Shown piece after piece: positions 8,462-16,844 of a DNA stretch of 64,000 nt (its first letter is position 1; each line of letters opens with the position of its first letter). The DNA comes from Variovorax boronicumulans. Lineage in GTDB: Bacteria > Pseudomonadota > Gammaproteobacteria > Burkholderiales > Burkholderiaceae_C. A program made the position numbers and the translations under genes. A model generated the notes under the pieces. That model worked only from the letters and a program-made list of their open reading frames with translations, was not told the origin of the DNA and did no database searches. Where the stretch lies: positions 61,754-125,753 of the forward strand of contig NZ_VEDO01000018.1 of assembly GCF_007677875.1 (NCBI RefSeq), read 5' to 3'.

Positions 8462-10070
8462 CACGCCGTCCCCCGGCCTGCGCTGGAATCTGCTGGACGA
8501 AACCCTGATCCGCTGGCGCTGCGTGGCGCGTGGAGAGCTGCACCAAAGCAGCTTGCCCTCGCTACTCGCGGCACTGGCCGCCGACACGGTGCGCGACTTT
8601 CCCGCTCTGCGGCCACACCAGCGCCATCCGTGGCACGCCTTTCTCGCGCAACTGGCGGCCATCGCGCTGCACCGCGCCGGCCAGGTCGAACCTTGGACGG
8701 AGTCCGCCGACTGGCACGCTGCCCTGCTGGCGCTGACGCCGGGCGATGCGGACGGCGCGGCGTGGTGCCTGGTGGCGCCGTCCGAGCGGCCGGCGCTGTT
8801 GCAGCCACCCGTCCCCGGCGAGCGCGTGGACGACTGGAAGAACGTGCTGCATGCCGCCGACGAGCTCGACATGCTGGTCACGTCCAAGAACCACGATCTC
8901 AAGGGCGCCCGCGCCCACCGCGCCGAGCCGGACGACTGGTTGTTCGCACTGGTCAGCCTGCAAACGCAGGAGGGTTTCCTGGGGGCCGGCAACTATGGCA
9001 TCTCGCGCATGAACGGCGGCTTCGCCAGCCGCCCCGGCGTGGGTGTTGCGCCGGTCGGCGCCTGGGGCGCGCGCTGGCGCGCAGACGTGCAGACGCTGCT
9101 GGCCCAGCGCGATGCCATCGGCGACCAGCAAGGCTTTGCGGTCGACACCGGCCACGCTCTGCTGTGGTTACTGCCCTGGGCAGGCAGCGATTCGCTGGCC
9201 ATGGCTTCGCTCGATCCGCTGTACATCGAAATCTGCCGGCGCGTGCGCTTGATGGCCACCGGCGACCGCCTGGGCGCGCGCGTCACGGGCAGCAAGGCCG
9301 CGCGCGTCGCTGGCAAGGACCGCAACGGCATCACCGGCGATGCCTGGACGCCGGTCGACGCCGCCGACGGCAAGGCGCTCACGGTTTCGGGCGCAGGCTT
9401 CGAATACAAGCTCATGGCGGAATTGCTCACGGGCGGGCGCTTTACCCAGGGGGCGGCCTGGCGCCTGGATGGCTGGCCGCGCGATGCGCGCCTGCAGCTC
9501 GTAGCCCAGGCGGCCGTGCGCGGCCAGGGCAAGACCGAGGGCTACCACGAGCGGCGTGTGCCCATCTCGCCCAAATTGCGCAGTCGCCTCGCCGGACCGC
9601 AGCGCGTGGCAGTCGCCAAGATCGCCGAGCAGCGCATCGCCGCCATCGCGGCCTTGCGCAAGCTGCTGTGGAGTTCCTTGGTGATCCTGTTCGCCAACGG
9701 CGATGGCGACGACCGCAACGACAGCATCAGCGACAAGGCTGGCCGGTTCGCACGCCCTTTTGAGCAAGGCGAGGACGCACGTTTCTTCGCAGGCCTGGCT
9801 CTGGAGGCTGAAGCCGAGGAGGCCGACGCCCCTGCGTTGCGTGTGCAGTGGCTTCAGGGTCTGGTCGAGCGCGCCGAACGTGTTCTGGAACAAGCCTTCG
9901 ACGCCGGCCCGCGCAGCGCCATGCAGCGCTACAAGGCCCGCGCAGCGGCGCTGAGCCGCTTCCATGGCGCACTGCGCGGCGCCAAACCGGTGCTGCCAGA
10001 CCTTGCACAGCACTACGCCCAACAGCGCCGCGACGCGGCACCCGAACTGCAAGGACACCACCATGCCTGA
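8451..10070 (+). CDS. casA: Cascade large subunit CasA/Cse1
   Basis: A 539-residue protein in the position of the I-E large subunit. Cse1-like features are the N-terminal LRWNLLDETLIRWRC, the central LDMLVTSKNHDLK and NYGISRMNGGFASRPGVG segments, and the C-terminal helical bundle (FFAGLALEAEAEEAD onward). In Cascade it recognises the PAM, stabilises the R-loop and recruits Cas3. The ATG at 8451 lies inside the end of cas3; a longer in-frame reading extends upstream into cas3 but has no support. Its stop overlaps casB by 8 bp. The sequence is clearly different from the Escherichia coli protein, as is usual for this fast-evolving subunit. Confidence 0.9.
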   Translation: MPHDTPSPGLRWNLLDETLIRWRCVARGELHQSSLPSLLAALAADTVRDFPALRPHQRHPWHAFLAQLAAIALHRAGQVEPWTESADWHAALLALTPGDADGAAWCLVAPSERPALLQPPVPGERVDDWKNVLHAADELDMLVTSKNHDLKGARAHRAEPDDWLFALVSLQTQEGFLGAGNYGISRMNGGFASRPGVGVAPVGAWGARWRADVQTLLAQRDAIGDQQGFAVDTGHALLWLLPWAGSDSLAMASLDPLYIEICRRVRLMATGDRLGARVTGSKAARVAGKDRNGITGDAWTPVDAADGKALTVSGAGFEYKLMAELLTGGRFTQGAAWRLDGWPRDARLQLVAQAAVRGQGKTEGYHERRVPISPKLRSRLAGPQRVAVAKIAEQRIAAIAALRKLLWSSLVILFANGDGDDRNDSISDKAGRFARPFEQGEDARFFAGLALEAEAEEADAPALRVQWLQGLVERAERVLEQAFDAGPRSAMQRYKARAAALSRFHGALRGAKPVLPDLAQHYAQQRRDAAPELQGHHHA

Positions 10071-10614
10071 TCCCATCAGCGAGACCCCCGTGGCCGACGT
10101 GAACGACACAACGCCGGCACGCGGCAGCCCCTACGGGGCTTTGGCCGCGCACGTGCGCAACGCCGGACCTGGCGATCGCGCAGCGCTGGCACGCATGGAC
10201 CCCGATGCGCTGCGCCCGCATGAGATCGCGGCGCTCTCGCGTGCGCTGCTCTCGGCCGGCCTGCAGCCCGAGACCTGGCGCCTCGAAACCTGGCCGCGCT
10301 GGGCGCTCATCGCCCACGGCATGGCGCTGGCGGGGCACGACGGCGGCGGCCGGCTCGGCCAGCAGCTGGCCCAGGCCGGTGTGGCCGAGTCGCGCGTCAC
10401 CAAGCTGCTCACGGCCCGGGGCGAGGCCTTTCGCCAACTGCTGCCGCGCGTGCTGCGGCTGCTGGCCTCCAAGGGCGTGCAGCCCAACTGGTTCGAACTC
10501 GGCGAACTTGTGCTCAAGGAGGACAGCAGCGCCCCCGACGACACCCAGCGTGCCGAGCAAGTGCGCATGCGCATCGCCGGCCCTTACTTTTCCGCTCTTG
10601 CGAGCAAGGCTTGA
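10063..10614 (+). CDS. casB: Cascade small subunit CasB/Cse2
   Basis: A 183-residue, mostly helical protein in the cse2 position. Recognisable pieces are ARMDPDALRPHEIAALSRAL, the WPRWALIAHGMALAGH helix and SRVTKLLTARGEAFRQLLPR, the last being the best conserved part of Cse2. Two copies form the belly of Cascade and stabilise the displaced and target strands. GGACACCACC precedes the ATG at 10063, and the gene overlaps casA by 8 bp. A 27-bp gap with AGGAGA follows before cas7. Confidence 0.88.
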   Translation: MPDPISETPVADVNDTTPARGSPYGALAAHVRNAGPGDRAALARMDPDALRPHEIAALSRALLSAGLQPETWRLETWPRWALIAHGMALAGHDGGGRLGQQLAQAGVAESRVTKLLTARGEAFRQLLPRVLRLLASKGVQPNWFELGELVLKEDSSAPDDTQRAEQVRMRIAGPYFSALASKA

Positions 10615-10641
10615 ACACCCCCATCGATTCCAGGAGAAACC

Positions 10642-11820
10642 ATGACACTGCCCCGTTTCCTGCAAATCCACACGCTGCACAACTACCCGGCGGCGCTGCT
10701 CAACCGTGACGATGCTGGCCTGGCCAAGCGCTTGCCTTATGGCGACAAGGTGCGCACGCGCATTTCCTCGCAATGCCTTAAGCGTCACTGGCGCGTGGCC
10801 GACGATGCCTTCGCGCTGAGCCGGCTGGAGGTGCCGATGGCCGTGCGCTCGCGCGAGACGCCGCGCCTGATCCGCGACAAGCTGGTCGCGGCCGGCGTGG
10901 CCGAGCCCTTGGCGCAGCTGGCCGTGGAAGGCTTGCGCGCGGCGGGCCTGGTCGACAAGGCCAAGGACCTCAAGGGCAAGGACGCGCTGGAGACCGGCCA
11001 GGCCGTTCTGCTGGGCTACGCCGAAATTGAGTACCTGGTGCAGCGCTGCGCAGCACTGGCTGCAGAACACAGCGAAGAGAAGGCGCTCAAGGCCGCCATT
11101 GCTGGCTTGCTCAAGGAGGAGAAGAAGAACATCGAAGCCCTGCGCTTGGGCAGCGGGCTGGAGTCCGCGCTGTTCGGCCGCATGGTCACGTCCGATGTGC
11201 TGGCCAGCCGCGACGCAGCCGTCTACGTCGCCCATGCCTTCACCGTGCATGAAGCGCAGGTGGAGAACGACTACTTCACCGTGGTCGATGACCTGTTGCA
11301 AGAGGCGGGTGAGACTGGCTCGGCCGGCATCTTCGACACCGAACTAGCCAGCGGCCTGTACTACGGGTATGTGGTCGTCGATGTGCCGCAGCTCGTGGCC
11401 AACCTCGAAGGTGTTGCCATCAAGGACTGGAACAACGCCACGCCCGAGCAGCGGGCCCTGGCTGGCCGCGTGGTTCAGCACCTGCTGCATCTGGTTGCTA
11501 CCGTGAGCCCTGGCGCCAAGCGCGGTTCCACGGCACCCTTTGCCTGGGCCAAGTTCATGCTGGTGGAGGCCGGCGACTGGCAGCCGCGCAGCCTGGCAGG
11601 CGCATTCCAGAACGCGCTGCCTTCCAGCCAGCCAACGCTGCGCAAGGCGGCCGTGCAGCGCCTGGCCGACGAGATCGCGCAGATGGACGCCGCCTATGGC
11701 GCACCACTGGCGCGCCGCTACCTGGCGGTGGACGACGTGCAGGTGCCGGGCGCCGAACGGCTGCCGTTGACGGCGCTGGCCGAGTGGGCCCAGGCCGCTG
11801 TGACGCGCGCGGAGGCCTGA
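10642..11820 (+). CDS. cas7: Cascade backbone subunit Cas7e (CasC/Cse4)
   Basis: A 392-residue Cas7 family protein. The N-terminus has the family signature FLQIHTLHNYPAALLNRDDA and RISSQCLKRHWR, and the C-terminal part has AKRGSTAPFAWAKFMLVEAGDW. Six copies polymerise along the crRNA to form the Cascade backbone. AGGAG stands 8 bases before the ATG at 10642. The next gene, cas5, begins 2 bases after its stop. Confidence 0.95.
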   Translation: MTLPRFLQIHTLHNYPAALLNRDDAGLAKRLPYGDKVRTRISSQCLKRHWRVADDAFALSRLEVPMAVRSRETPRLIRDKLVAAGVAEPLAQLAVEGLRAAGLVDKAKDLKGKDALETGQAVLLGYAEIEYLVQRCAALAAEHSEEKALKAAIAGLLKEEKKNIEALRLGSGLESALFGRMVTSDVLASRDAAVYVAHAFTVHEAQVENDYFTVVDDLLQEAGETGSAGIFDTELASGLYYGYVVVDVPQLVANLEGVAIKDWNNATPEQRALAGRVVQHLLHLVATVSPGAKRGSTAPFAWAKFMLVEAGDWQPRSLAGAFQNALPSSQPTLRKAAVQRLADEIAQMDAAYGAPLARRYLAVDDVQVPGAERLPLTALAEWAQAAVTRAEA

Positions 11821-11822
11821 GC

Positions 11823-12563
11823 GTGGTGCGTCATCTGGTGCTGCGGCTGGCGTCGCCGCTGATCGCCTTCGGTGGCGAGACCATCGACAACCAGGGCGTG
11901 ATCCGCGACTTTCCGGCGCTGTCGATGCTGACCGGGCTCATCGCCAACGGGCTGGGCTGGGACCGTGGGCAGGATGCCTTGCACAACCGGCTGCAGCAGC
12001 GCCTGCGCATGGGCACGGTGCTGGAGCCCATGGCGCTGCTTGGCGCGCAGGCCGAGTCCCAGCGGCTCGTGGACTTCCAGACGGCCGAACTGGGGGCTGC
12101 CGACAAGGGCTGGACCACCTGGGGCCAGCCGGAGGAGCGCCGCGGCGGGGCCGGCTCCTATGCCGGTCCGCACCTGCGTTACCGGCACTACCACGCGGAA
12201 CTCACGGCCTGGGTCGCGTTGCACCTGGAGCCGGCCGACGAGGCACCGACGCTGGAGCAGGTCGCCGCAGCGCTGGACCGGCCGGCGCGCCCGTTGTTCA
12301 TCGGCCGCAAGCCCTGCCTGCCGACCGGGCGCCTGGTGGCTGGCTGGCAGGACGCGGAGCATGTGCTGGGCGCGCTGCAAGCCTGGACACAGCAGCTTCC
12401 GGCGCATGGAACGGGCTGGCGTGCGCAGTGGCCCGACGGCCAGGGCAGCCTGCCGCAGGATCACCGCAGCGACCTGTGCGACGAGCGCAACTGGACCAGC
12501 GGCCTGCATGGCGGCTGGCGTCCTGTGCGCGAGGGGTTGCTGCCCGCGAGGGGCGCTGTATGA
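11823..12563 (+). CDS. cas5: Cascade subunit Cas5e (CasD)
   Basis: A 246-residue RAMP protein. The N-terminal strand VVRHLVLRLASPLIAFG and the later FIGRKPCLPTG match the conserved Cas5e regions. Cas5 caps the 5' handle of the crRNA in Cascade. The start is one of two consecutive GTG codons (11823 or 11826) directly after the cas7 stop; GGAGG of the cas7 end serves as ribosome binding site. A longer in-frame reading into cas7 is not supported. The stop overlaps the cas6e start in an ATGA. Confidence 0.92.
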   Translation: MVRHLVLRLASPLIAFGGETIDNQGVIRDFPALSMLTGLIANGLGWDRGQDALHNRLQQRLRMGTVLEPMALLGAQAESQRLVDFQTAELGAADKGWTTWGQPEERRGGAGSYAGPHLRYRHYHAELTAWVALHLEPADEAPTLEQVAAALDRPARPLFIGRKPCLPTGRLVAGWQDAEHVLGALQAWTQQLPAHGTGWRAQWPDGQGSLPQDHRSDLCDERNWTSGLHGGWRPVREGLLPARGAV

Positions 12564-13327
12564 GCGAACCGTCTCTGCATCTGCTGCATACGCAGCCCGA
12601 CGCGCGTCTGCTGGCCGCCTGGGTGGCGCGCCACCACGCGCGGCATCAGCGCCAGCCCTCGGACCTCGGCGATGCCTTGCACGGGCTGCTGCGCGCTGCC
12701 TTCGGCGAGGCCGCGCCGCAGCCCTTCCGCTATCTGGACGAGCGGCAGGGGCTGCTGGCCTACACCCCGCTGGATGCGGATGCCTTGCGCATGCAGGTGG
12801 CGTTGGCCGACCCCCTGGCTGCGCAAACCCTGGGGCTGGGCGCCAACGGCGTGCACGACGGCTACCGCCTGCGGCCGTTTCCGACCCAATGGCCGCAAGG
12901 CCAGCTGCTGGGTTTCGAGGTGCGTGTGCGGCCCACGGTGCGTGCGGCCAAGGGCGAGCGCGACGCCTTCCTGCATGCCGTGGAGCAGGCGAATGGCGCG
13001 CCCCTGCAGCGCGAGGCCGTGTACGTGCAATGGCTGCGAGAACATCTGGCGCCGCGCGAGGGTGCATCGCGTGAAGCCTGGCAGGGCGCCGTCGACCTGC
13101 TGGACGACGTGCACCTGGCCGGCTACCAGCGCCAGCAAGTGGTGCGGCGCACCCAGGCCGCGGGCGGCGAGGTGCGGCGTGGCCGCGTGATCGACGGGCC
13201 GGATGCGCTGCTCAGGGGGCACCTGCGCGTGCGTGATCCCGCGGCCTTCACGCAGCTGCTGACGCGTGGCGTCGGGCGGCACCGTGCCTTCGGCTTCGGC
13301 ATGCTGCTGCTGAGCCGGGCGAGCTGA
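12560..13327 (+). CDS. cas6e: pre-crRNA endoribonuclease Cas6e (CasE/Cse3)
   Basis: A 255-residue protein that ends with the glycine-rich loop GVGRHRAFGFGMLLLS, diagnostic for Cas6. The likely catalytic histidine is H41 in DALHGLL, which lines up with His20 of the E. coli enzyme after an N-terminal extension of about 20 residues; this alignment was made by eye. The enzyme cuts the array transcript at the base of each repeat hairpin (the 6-bp CCCCGC/GCGGGG stem with a GTGC loop) and stays bound to the 3' handle. It overlaps cas5 by 4 bp. Confidence 0.93.
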   Translation: MSEPSLHLLHTQPDARLLAAWVARHHARHQRQPSDLGDALHGLLRAAFGEAAPQPFRYLDERQGLLAYTPLDADALRMQVALADPLAAQTLGLGANGVHDGYRLRPFPTQWPQGQLLGFEVRVRPTVRAAKGERDAFLHAVEQANGAPLQREAVYVQWLREHLAPREGASREAWQGAVDLLDDVHLAGYQRQQVVRRTQAAGGEVRRGRVIDGPDALLRGHLRVRDPAAFTQLLTRGVGRHRAFGFGMLLLSRAS

Positions 13328-13336
13328 GGAGCGGCG

Positions 13337-14242
13337 GTGCTCAAGGGCCGGCTGGGGTTGGAGACGGCGCGCATCCCGCATGCAGACCGCCATGGCTTGC
13401 TGTGGCTGTCGCGCGGCGAGCTGTGCGTCATCGATGGTTGCCTGCACTTCCTGCGCGGCCGTGACAGCCTGACACCGGGCATCGACCAGATTCCGCACCA
13501 GGCGGTGTCGATGATCCTGCTGGGACCCGGCAGCAGCGTGACGCACGACGCGCTGCGCCTGCTGGCGCGCCATGGCACGCTGCTCGCGGCCGTCGGCGAA
13601 GACGGCGTGCGCAGCTACACCGCGCCACCGCTGCTGCCGGACCGCTCCGACGTGGCACGGCGCCAGGCAGAGCTGTGGGGCAACCCGCGCCGGCGCATCA
13701 GCGTGGCGCGCCACATGTATGCGCTGCGTCTGGGCGAGGTGCTGCCGCATCGCGACCTGGACACGCTGCGCGGCATCGAGGGATCGCGCGTCAAGAACTT
13801 CTACAAATTGATGGCCGAGAAGCATGGCATCCAGTGGAAAGGCCGGAACTACGACCGGGCCAACCCCAATGCCACCGATCTGCCGAACCAGGCCATCAAC
13901 CATGCGGCAACGGCGGTGCAGGCGGCCGCTGCCATTGCGGTGCAGTCGCTCGCGGCGTTGCCGCCCCTGGGATTCATCCACGAAGACTCGGGACAGTCCT
14001 TCGTGCTGGACATCGCCGATTTGTTTCGCGACACGGTGACCCTGCAGATCGCCTTCGCGGCGGCCAAGCGTGCAGAACAGGTGGACGATACGGTCGATCG
14101 CCTGGTACGGCGTGAGGCCGCGGCGGTGTTTCGCAAGCAGCAGGTGATCGGCGCCATGATCGACCGCATCAAGGCGGTGTTGCGCATGGACGAGCTGGGA
14201 AGCGAGGTGAAGAGTGGCGCTGGTGATGATCGTGATCTGTGA
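13337..14242 (+). CDS. cas1: type I-E CRISPR integrase Cas1
   Basis: A 301-residue Cas1. The catalytic metal ligands are E148 (GIEGSRVKNFY), H215 (FIHEDSG) and D228 (LDIADLFRD). Their spacing (67 and 13 residues) is identical to E141, H208 and D221 of E. coli Cas1. Together with Cas2 it captures prespacers and inserts them at the leader end of the array. It starts with GTG at 13337, with GAGGAG close upstream, and overlaps cas2. Confidence 0.95.
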   Translation: MLKGRLGLETARIPHADRHGLLWLSRGELCVIDGCLHFLRGRDSLTPGIDQIPHQAVSMILLGPGSSVTHDALRLLARHGTLLAAVGEDGVRSYTAPPLLPDRSDVARRQAELWGNPRRRISVARHMYALRLGEVLPHRDLDTLRGIEGSRVKNFYKLMAEKHGIQWKGRNYDRANPNATDLPNQAINHAATAVQAAAAIAVQSLAALPPLGFIHEDSGQSFVLDIADLFRDTVTLQIAFAAAKRAEQVDDTVDRLVRREAAAVFRKQQVIGAMIDRIKAVLRMDELGSEVKSGAGDDRDL

Positions 14243-14531
14243 CGTGCCGGACCGTTTCCATGGCTTTCTGTCCTCGGTGATGTTGGAGGTGTCTCCCAAC
14301 GTGTTCGTATCACCGCGCATGAGCAACGGCGTCCGTGTGCGTGTGTGGGAGGTCATGAGCGACTGGCATGGCCATGAGCGGCAAGGCAGCCTGGTGATGG
14401 TCTGGCGTGATCTGAATGCCGTTGGCGGGGTCGGCATTGCCAATCTTGGCGATCCGCCGCGAGAGTTGGTGGAAGCAGACGGCATGTGGCTGGTGAGGCG
14501 GCGCGCGGCGTCGTTTGGCAACGCTCCTTAA
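14214..14531 (+). CDS. cas2: CRISPR-associated protein Cas2e
   Basis: A 105-residue protein of the I-E type Cas2 family. The N-terminal strand VMIVICDVPDRFHGFLSSV resembles the E. coli LVVVTENVP segment, and VRVWEVMSDW and GSLVMVWRDLN follow in the right order. Cas2 is the structural bridge of the Cas1-Cas2 integrase. The chosen start is GTG at 14214; ATG at 14226 is an alternative that matches the E. coli start more closely. It overlaps cas1 by 17-29 bp, and its stop lies 55 bp before the first repeat. Confidence 0.93.
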   Translation: MALVMIVICDVPDRFHGFLSSVMLEVSPNVFVSPRMSNGVRVRVWEVMSDWHGHERQGSLVMVWRDLNAVGGVGIANLGDPPRELVEADGMWLVRRRAASFGNAP

Positions 14532-14586
14532 AATTTCGAATGGGTTTGGAAGTTTTCTCTTGCGTGGCGTGAAGTTACGTGGGAGA
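14532..14586 (+). promoter_or_regulatory. CRISPR leader
   Basis: These 55 bp separate cas2 from the first repeat. They are less GC-rich than the surroundings (AATTTCGAATGGGTTTGG, TTTTCTCTTGCG), as expected for a leader. The array promoter should lie here or in the end of cas2. The segment is short for an I-E leader, so part of the integration signal may overlap cas2. Confidence 0.75.
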
Positions 14587-15165
14587 GGTTGCCCCGCGTG
14601 CGCGGGGATAGGCCCGTGAGGGGATCGAGATCAAGAACGCCGTGCTCGGTTGCCCCGCGTGCGCGGGGATAGGCCCATGGGCGGCGGTCTGATCAGCATC
14701 GGCGACCAGGTTGCCCCGCGTGCGCGGGGATAGGCCCCAGCGACAGATCGCCTCGACCGAGAACGCCCGGGTTGCCCCGCGTGCGCGGGGATAGGCCCCA
14801 GGACGGGCGCAACCCGTCCGCCGTGCTGTAGGTTGCCCCGCGTGCGCGGGGATAGGCCCTGGGGCGGCCCCATCGGACAGGTGGTGCTGTGGGTTGCCCC
14901 GCGTGCGCGGGGATAGGCCCCCACGTCGCCACGCCCATCGTGAAGCTGTGGGGGTTGCCCCGCGTGCGCGGGGATAGGCCCCCGAGCGCGAGAAGCACCT
15001 TCGCCAGCATGGGGGTTGCCCCGCGTGCGCGGGGATAGGCCCTTGCGTGCATCGAAGAACGCGAGGCGCGCGATGGTTGCCCCGCGTGCGCGGGGATAGG
15101 CCCCCCGCAGGATCGCTGCCAAGTTCGGCGCCGCCGGGTTGCCCCGCGTGCGCGGGGATAGGCCC

Positions 15166-15197
15166 TCCAGATCAGCAGGAGTCAGCCAGCCCTGCAT
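15166..15197 (+). repeat. spacer 10, identical to spacer 54
   Basis: This 32-nt spacer is identical in every base to the one at 17850-17881. Its two neighbours on either side differ from those of spacer 54, so the copy is not part of a larger duplicated block. On the reverse strand it reads MQGWLTPADL, which looks like the start of a real protein and so probably of a phage or plasmid gene. Confidence 0.95.
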
Positions 15198-16812
15198 GGT
15201 TGCCCCGCGTGCGCGGGGATAGGCCCTAGCCGAGTGCGCAGATCGGCTGTCCAACAGCGGTTGCCCCGCGTGCGCGGGGATAGGCCCCGGGATGCTGCGC
15301 TGATGTCCGCCAGCTGGGGGGGTGCCCCGCGTGCGCGGGGATAGGCCCCGAGCAAGGCCGACTTCGCATCCGATGAGGAGGGTTGCCCCGCGTGCGCGGG
15401 GATAGGCCCACCATGATGACCCTTTGAAGGACCGACAGATGGGTTGCCCCGCGTGCGCGGGGATAGGCCCCGACCCCAAAGCTCAAGCGGGCGGCGTGAC
15501 CCGGTTGCCCCGCGTGCGCGGGGATAGGCCCAGGTCGGCGGGCAGGTCGCGCAGCTCGTTGCCGGTTGCCCCGCGTGCGCGGGGATAGGCCTTAAGCCAC
15601 TTCTCGCCGTTAGCAGCTTGGTAGGGTTGCCCCGCGTGCGCGGGGATAGGCCCGACCCGCAATTCCTTGAAGATCGCCAGCGCCTGGTTGCCCCGCGTGC
15701 GCGGGGATAGGCCCCCGGGCGGTTGCCCTGAAGAGCTGGCGGCGATGGTTGCCCCGCGTGCGCGGGGATAGGCCCCATCGGGTTCGCCAAGATCAACGCG
15801 ACGGAGCGGTTGCCCCGCGTGCGCGGGGATAGGCCCATGTCCCTGACCTGGGGCCGCTGAATGAGCATGGTTGCCCCGCGTGCGCGGGGATAGGCCTCAT
15901 GTCGATGCCGTAATGCCGGTGCGTCTCCAGGTTGCCCCGCGTGCGCGGGGATAGGCCCGACCTCTTCGTAGTCGGGCAGGGCGCTTTCGGGGTTGCCCCG
16001 CGTGCGCGGGGATAGGCCCCTCGCGCACGATGGGCAAGGCGATCACGAAGTGGTTGCCCCGCGTGCGCGGGGATAGGCCCAAGAAGCCTCGGACCATCGG
16101 CCGGCTGCAGGAGGTTGCCCCGCGTGCGCGGGGATAGGCCCCGCCGGCTGTGGGCCATGCTCACCGACATCAGGGTTGCCCCGCGTGCGCGGGGATAGGC
16201 CCTCTCGCAGAAGTTTGGAGCGGGCCTCGATCTTGGTTGCCCCGCGTGCGCGGGGATAGGCCCTCTGCGAGCATCGCCACAACGCCGAGCGGGCCGGTTG
16301 CCCCGCGTGCGCGGGGATAGGCCCGCTGGCGATCTTGGGATTTACCCTTGGTCTGGGGTTGCCCCGCGTGCGCGGGGATAGGCCCTCTTGCGCGCATACG
16401 AAAAGGGCCACCAGTTGGGTTGCCCCGCGTGCGCGGGGATAGGCCCGTCATCGCCGCTCTGGTTTCTTCTCTCCTCGGGGTTGCCCCGCGTGCGCGGGGA
16501 TAGGCCCGGCTGCGCTGATGCCCTGTCCCTGGCCGTGCTGGTTGCCCCGCGTGCGCGGGGATAGGCCCGCAAAGGTCGTGCGCCCGCACAGCCCGGTCGA
16601 GGTTGCCCCGCGTGCGCGGGGATAGGCCCCGTGGACGTAGGCCTGGTTGGTTGCGCGGCGCGGTTGCCCCGCGTGCGCGGGGATAGGCCCTACGAGCACA
16701 AGCGCCCGACGTTCGAGCAGCAGGTTGCCCCGCGTGCGCGGGGATAGGCCCATGCGGCATGCTCGCAATGATGTTGCCGAAGCGGTTGCCCCGCGTGCGC
16801 GGGGATAGGCCC

Positions 16813-16844
16813 GCGAATTGCATTTCGAATGACCACATGATTCC
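16813..16844 (+). repeat. spacer 37, overlaps spacer 61 by 17 nt
   Basis: The first 17 bases (GCGAATTGCATTTCGAA) are the last 17 bases of spacer 61 at 18277-18308. Joined, the two spacers give a 47-nt target whose reverse strand reads MWSFEMQFALGSV without a stop, consistent with one coding region in a mobile element. Confidence 0.95.
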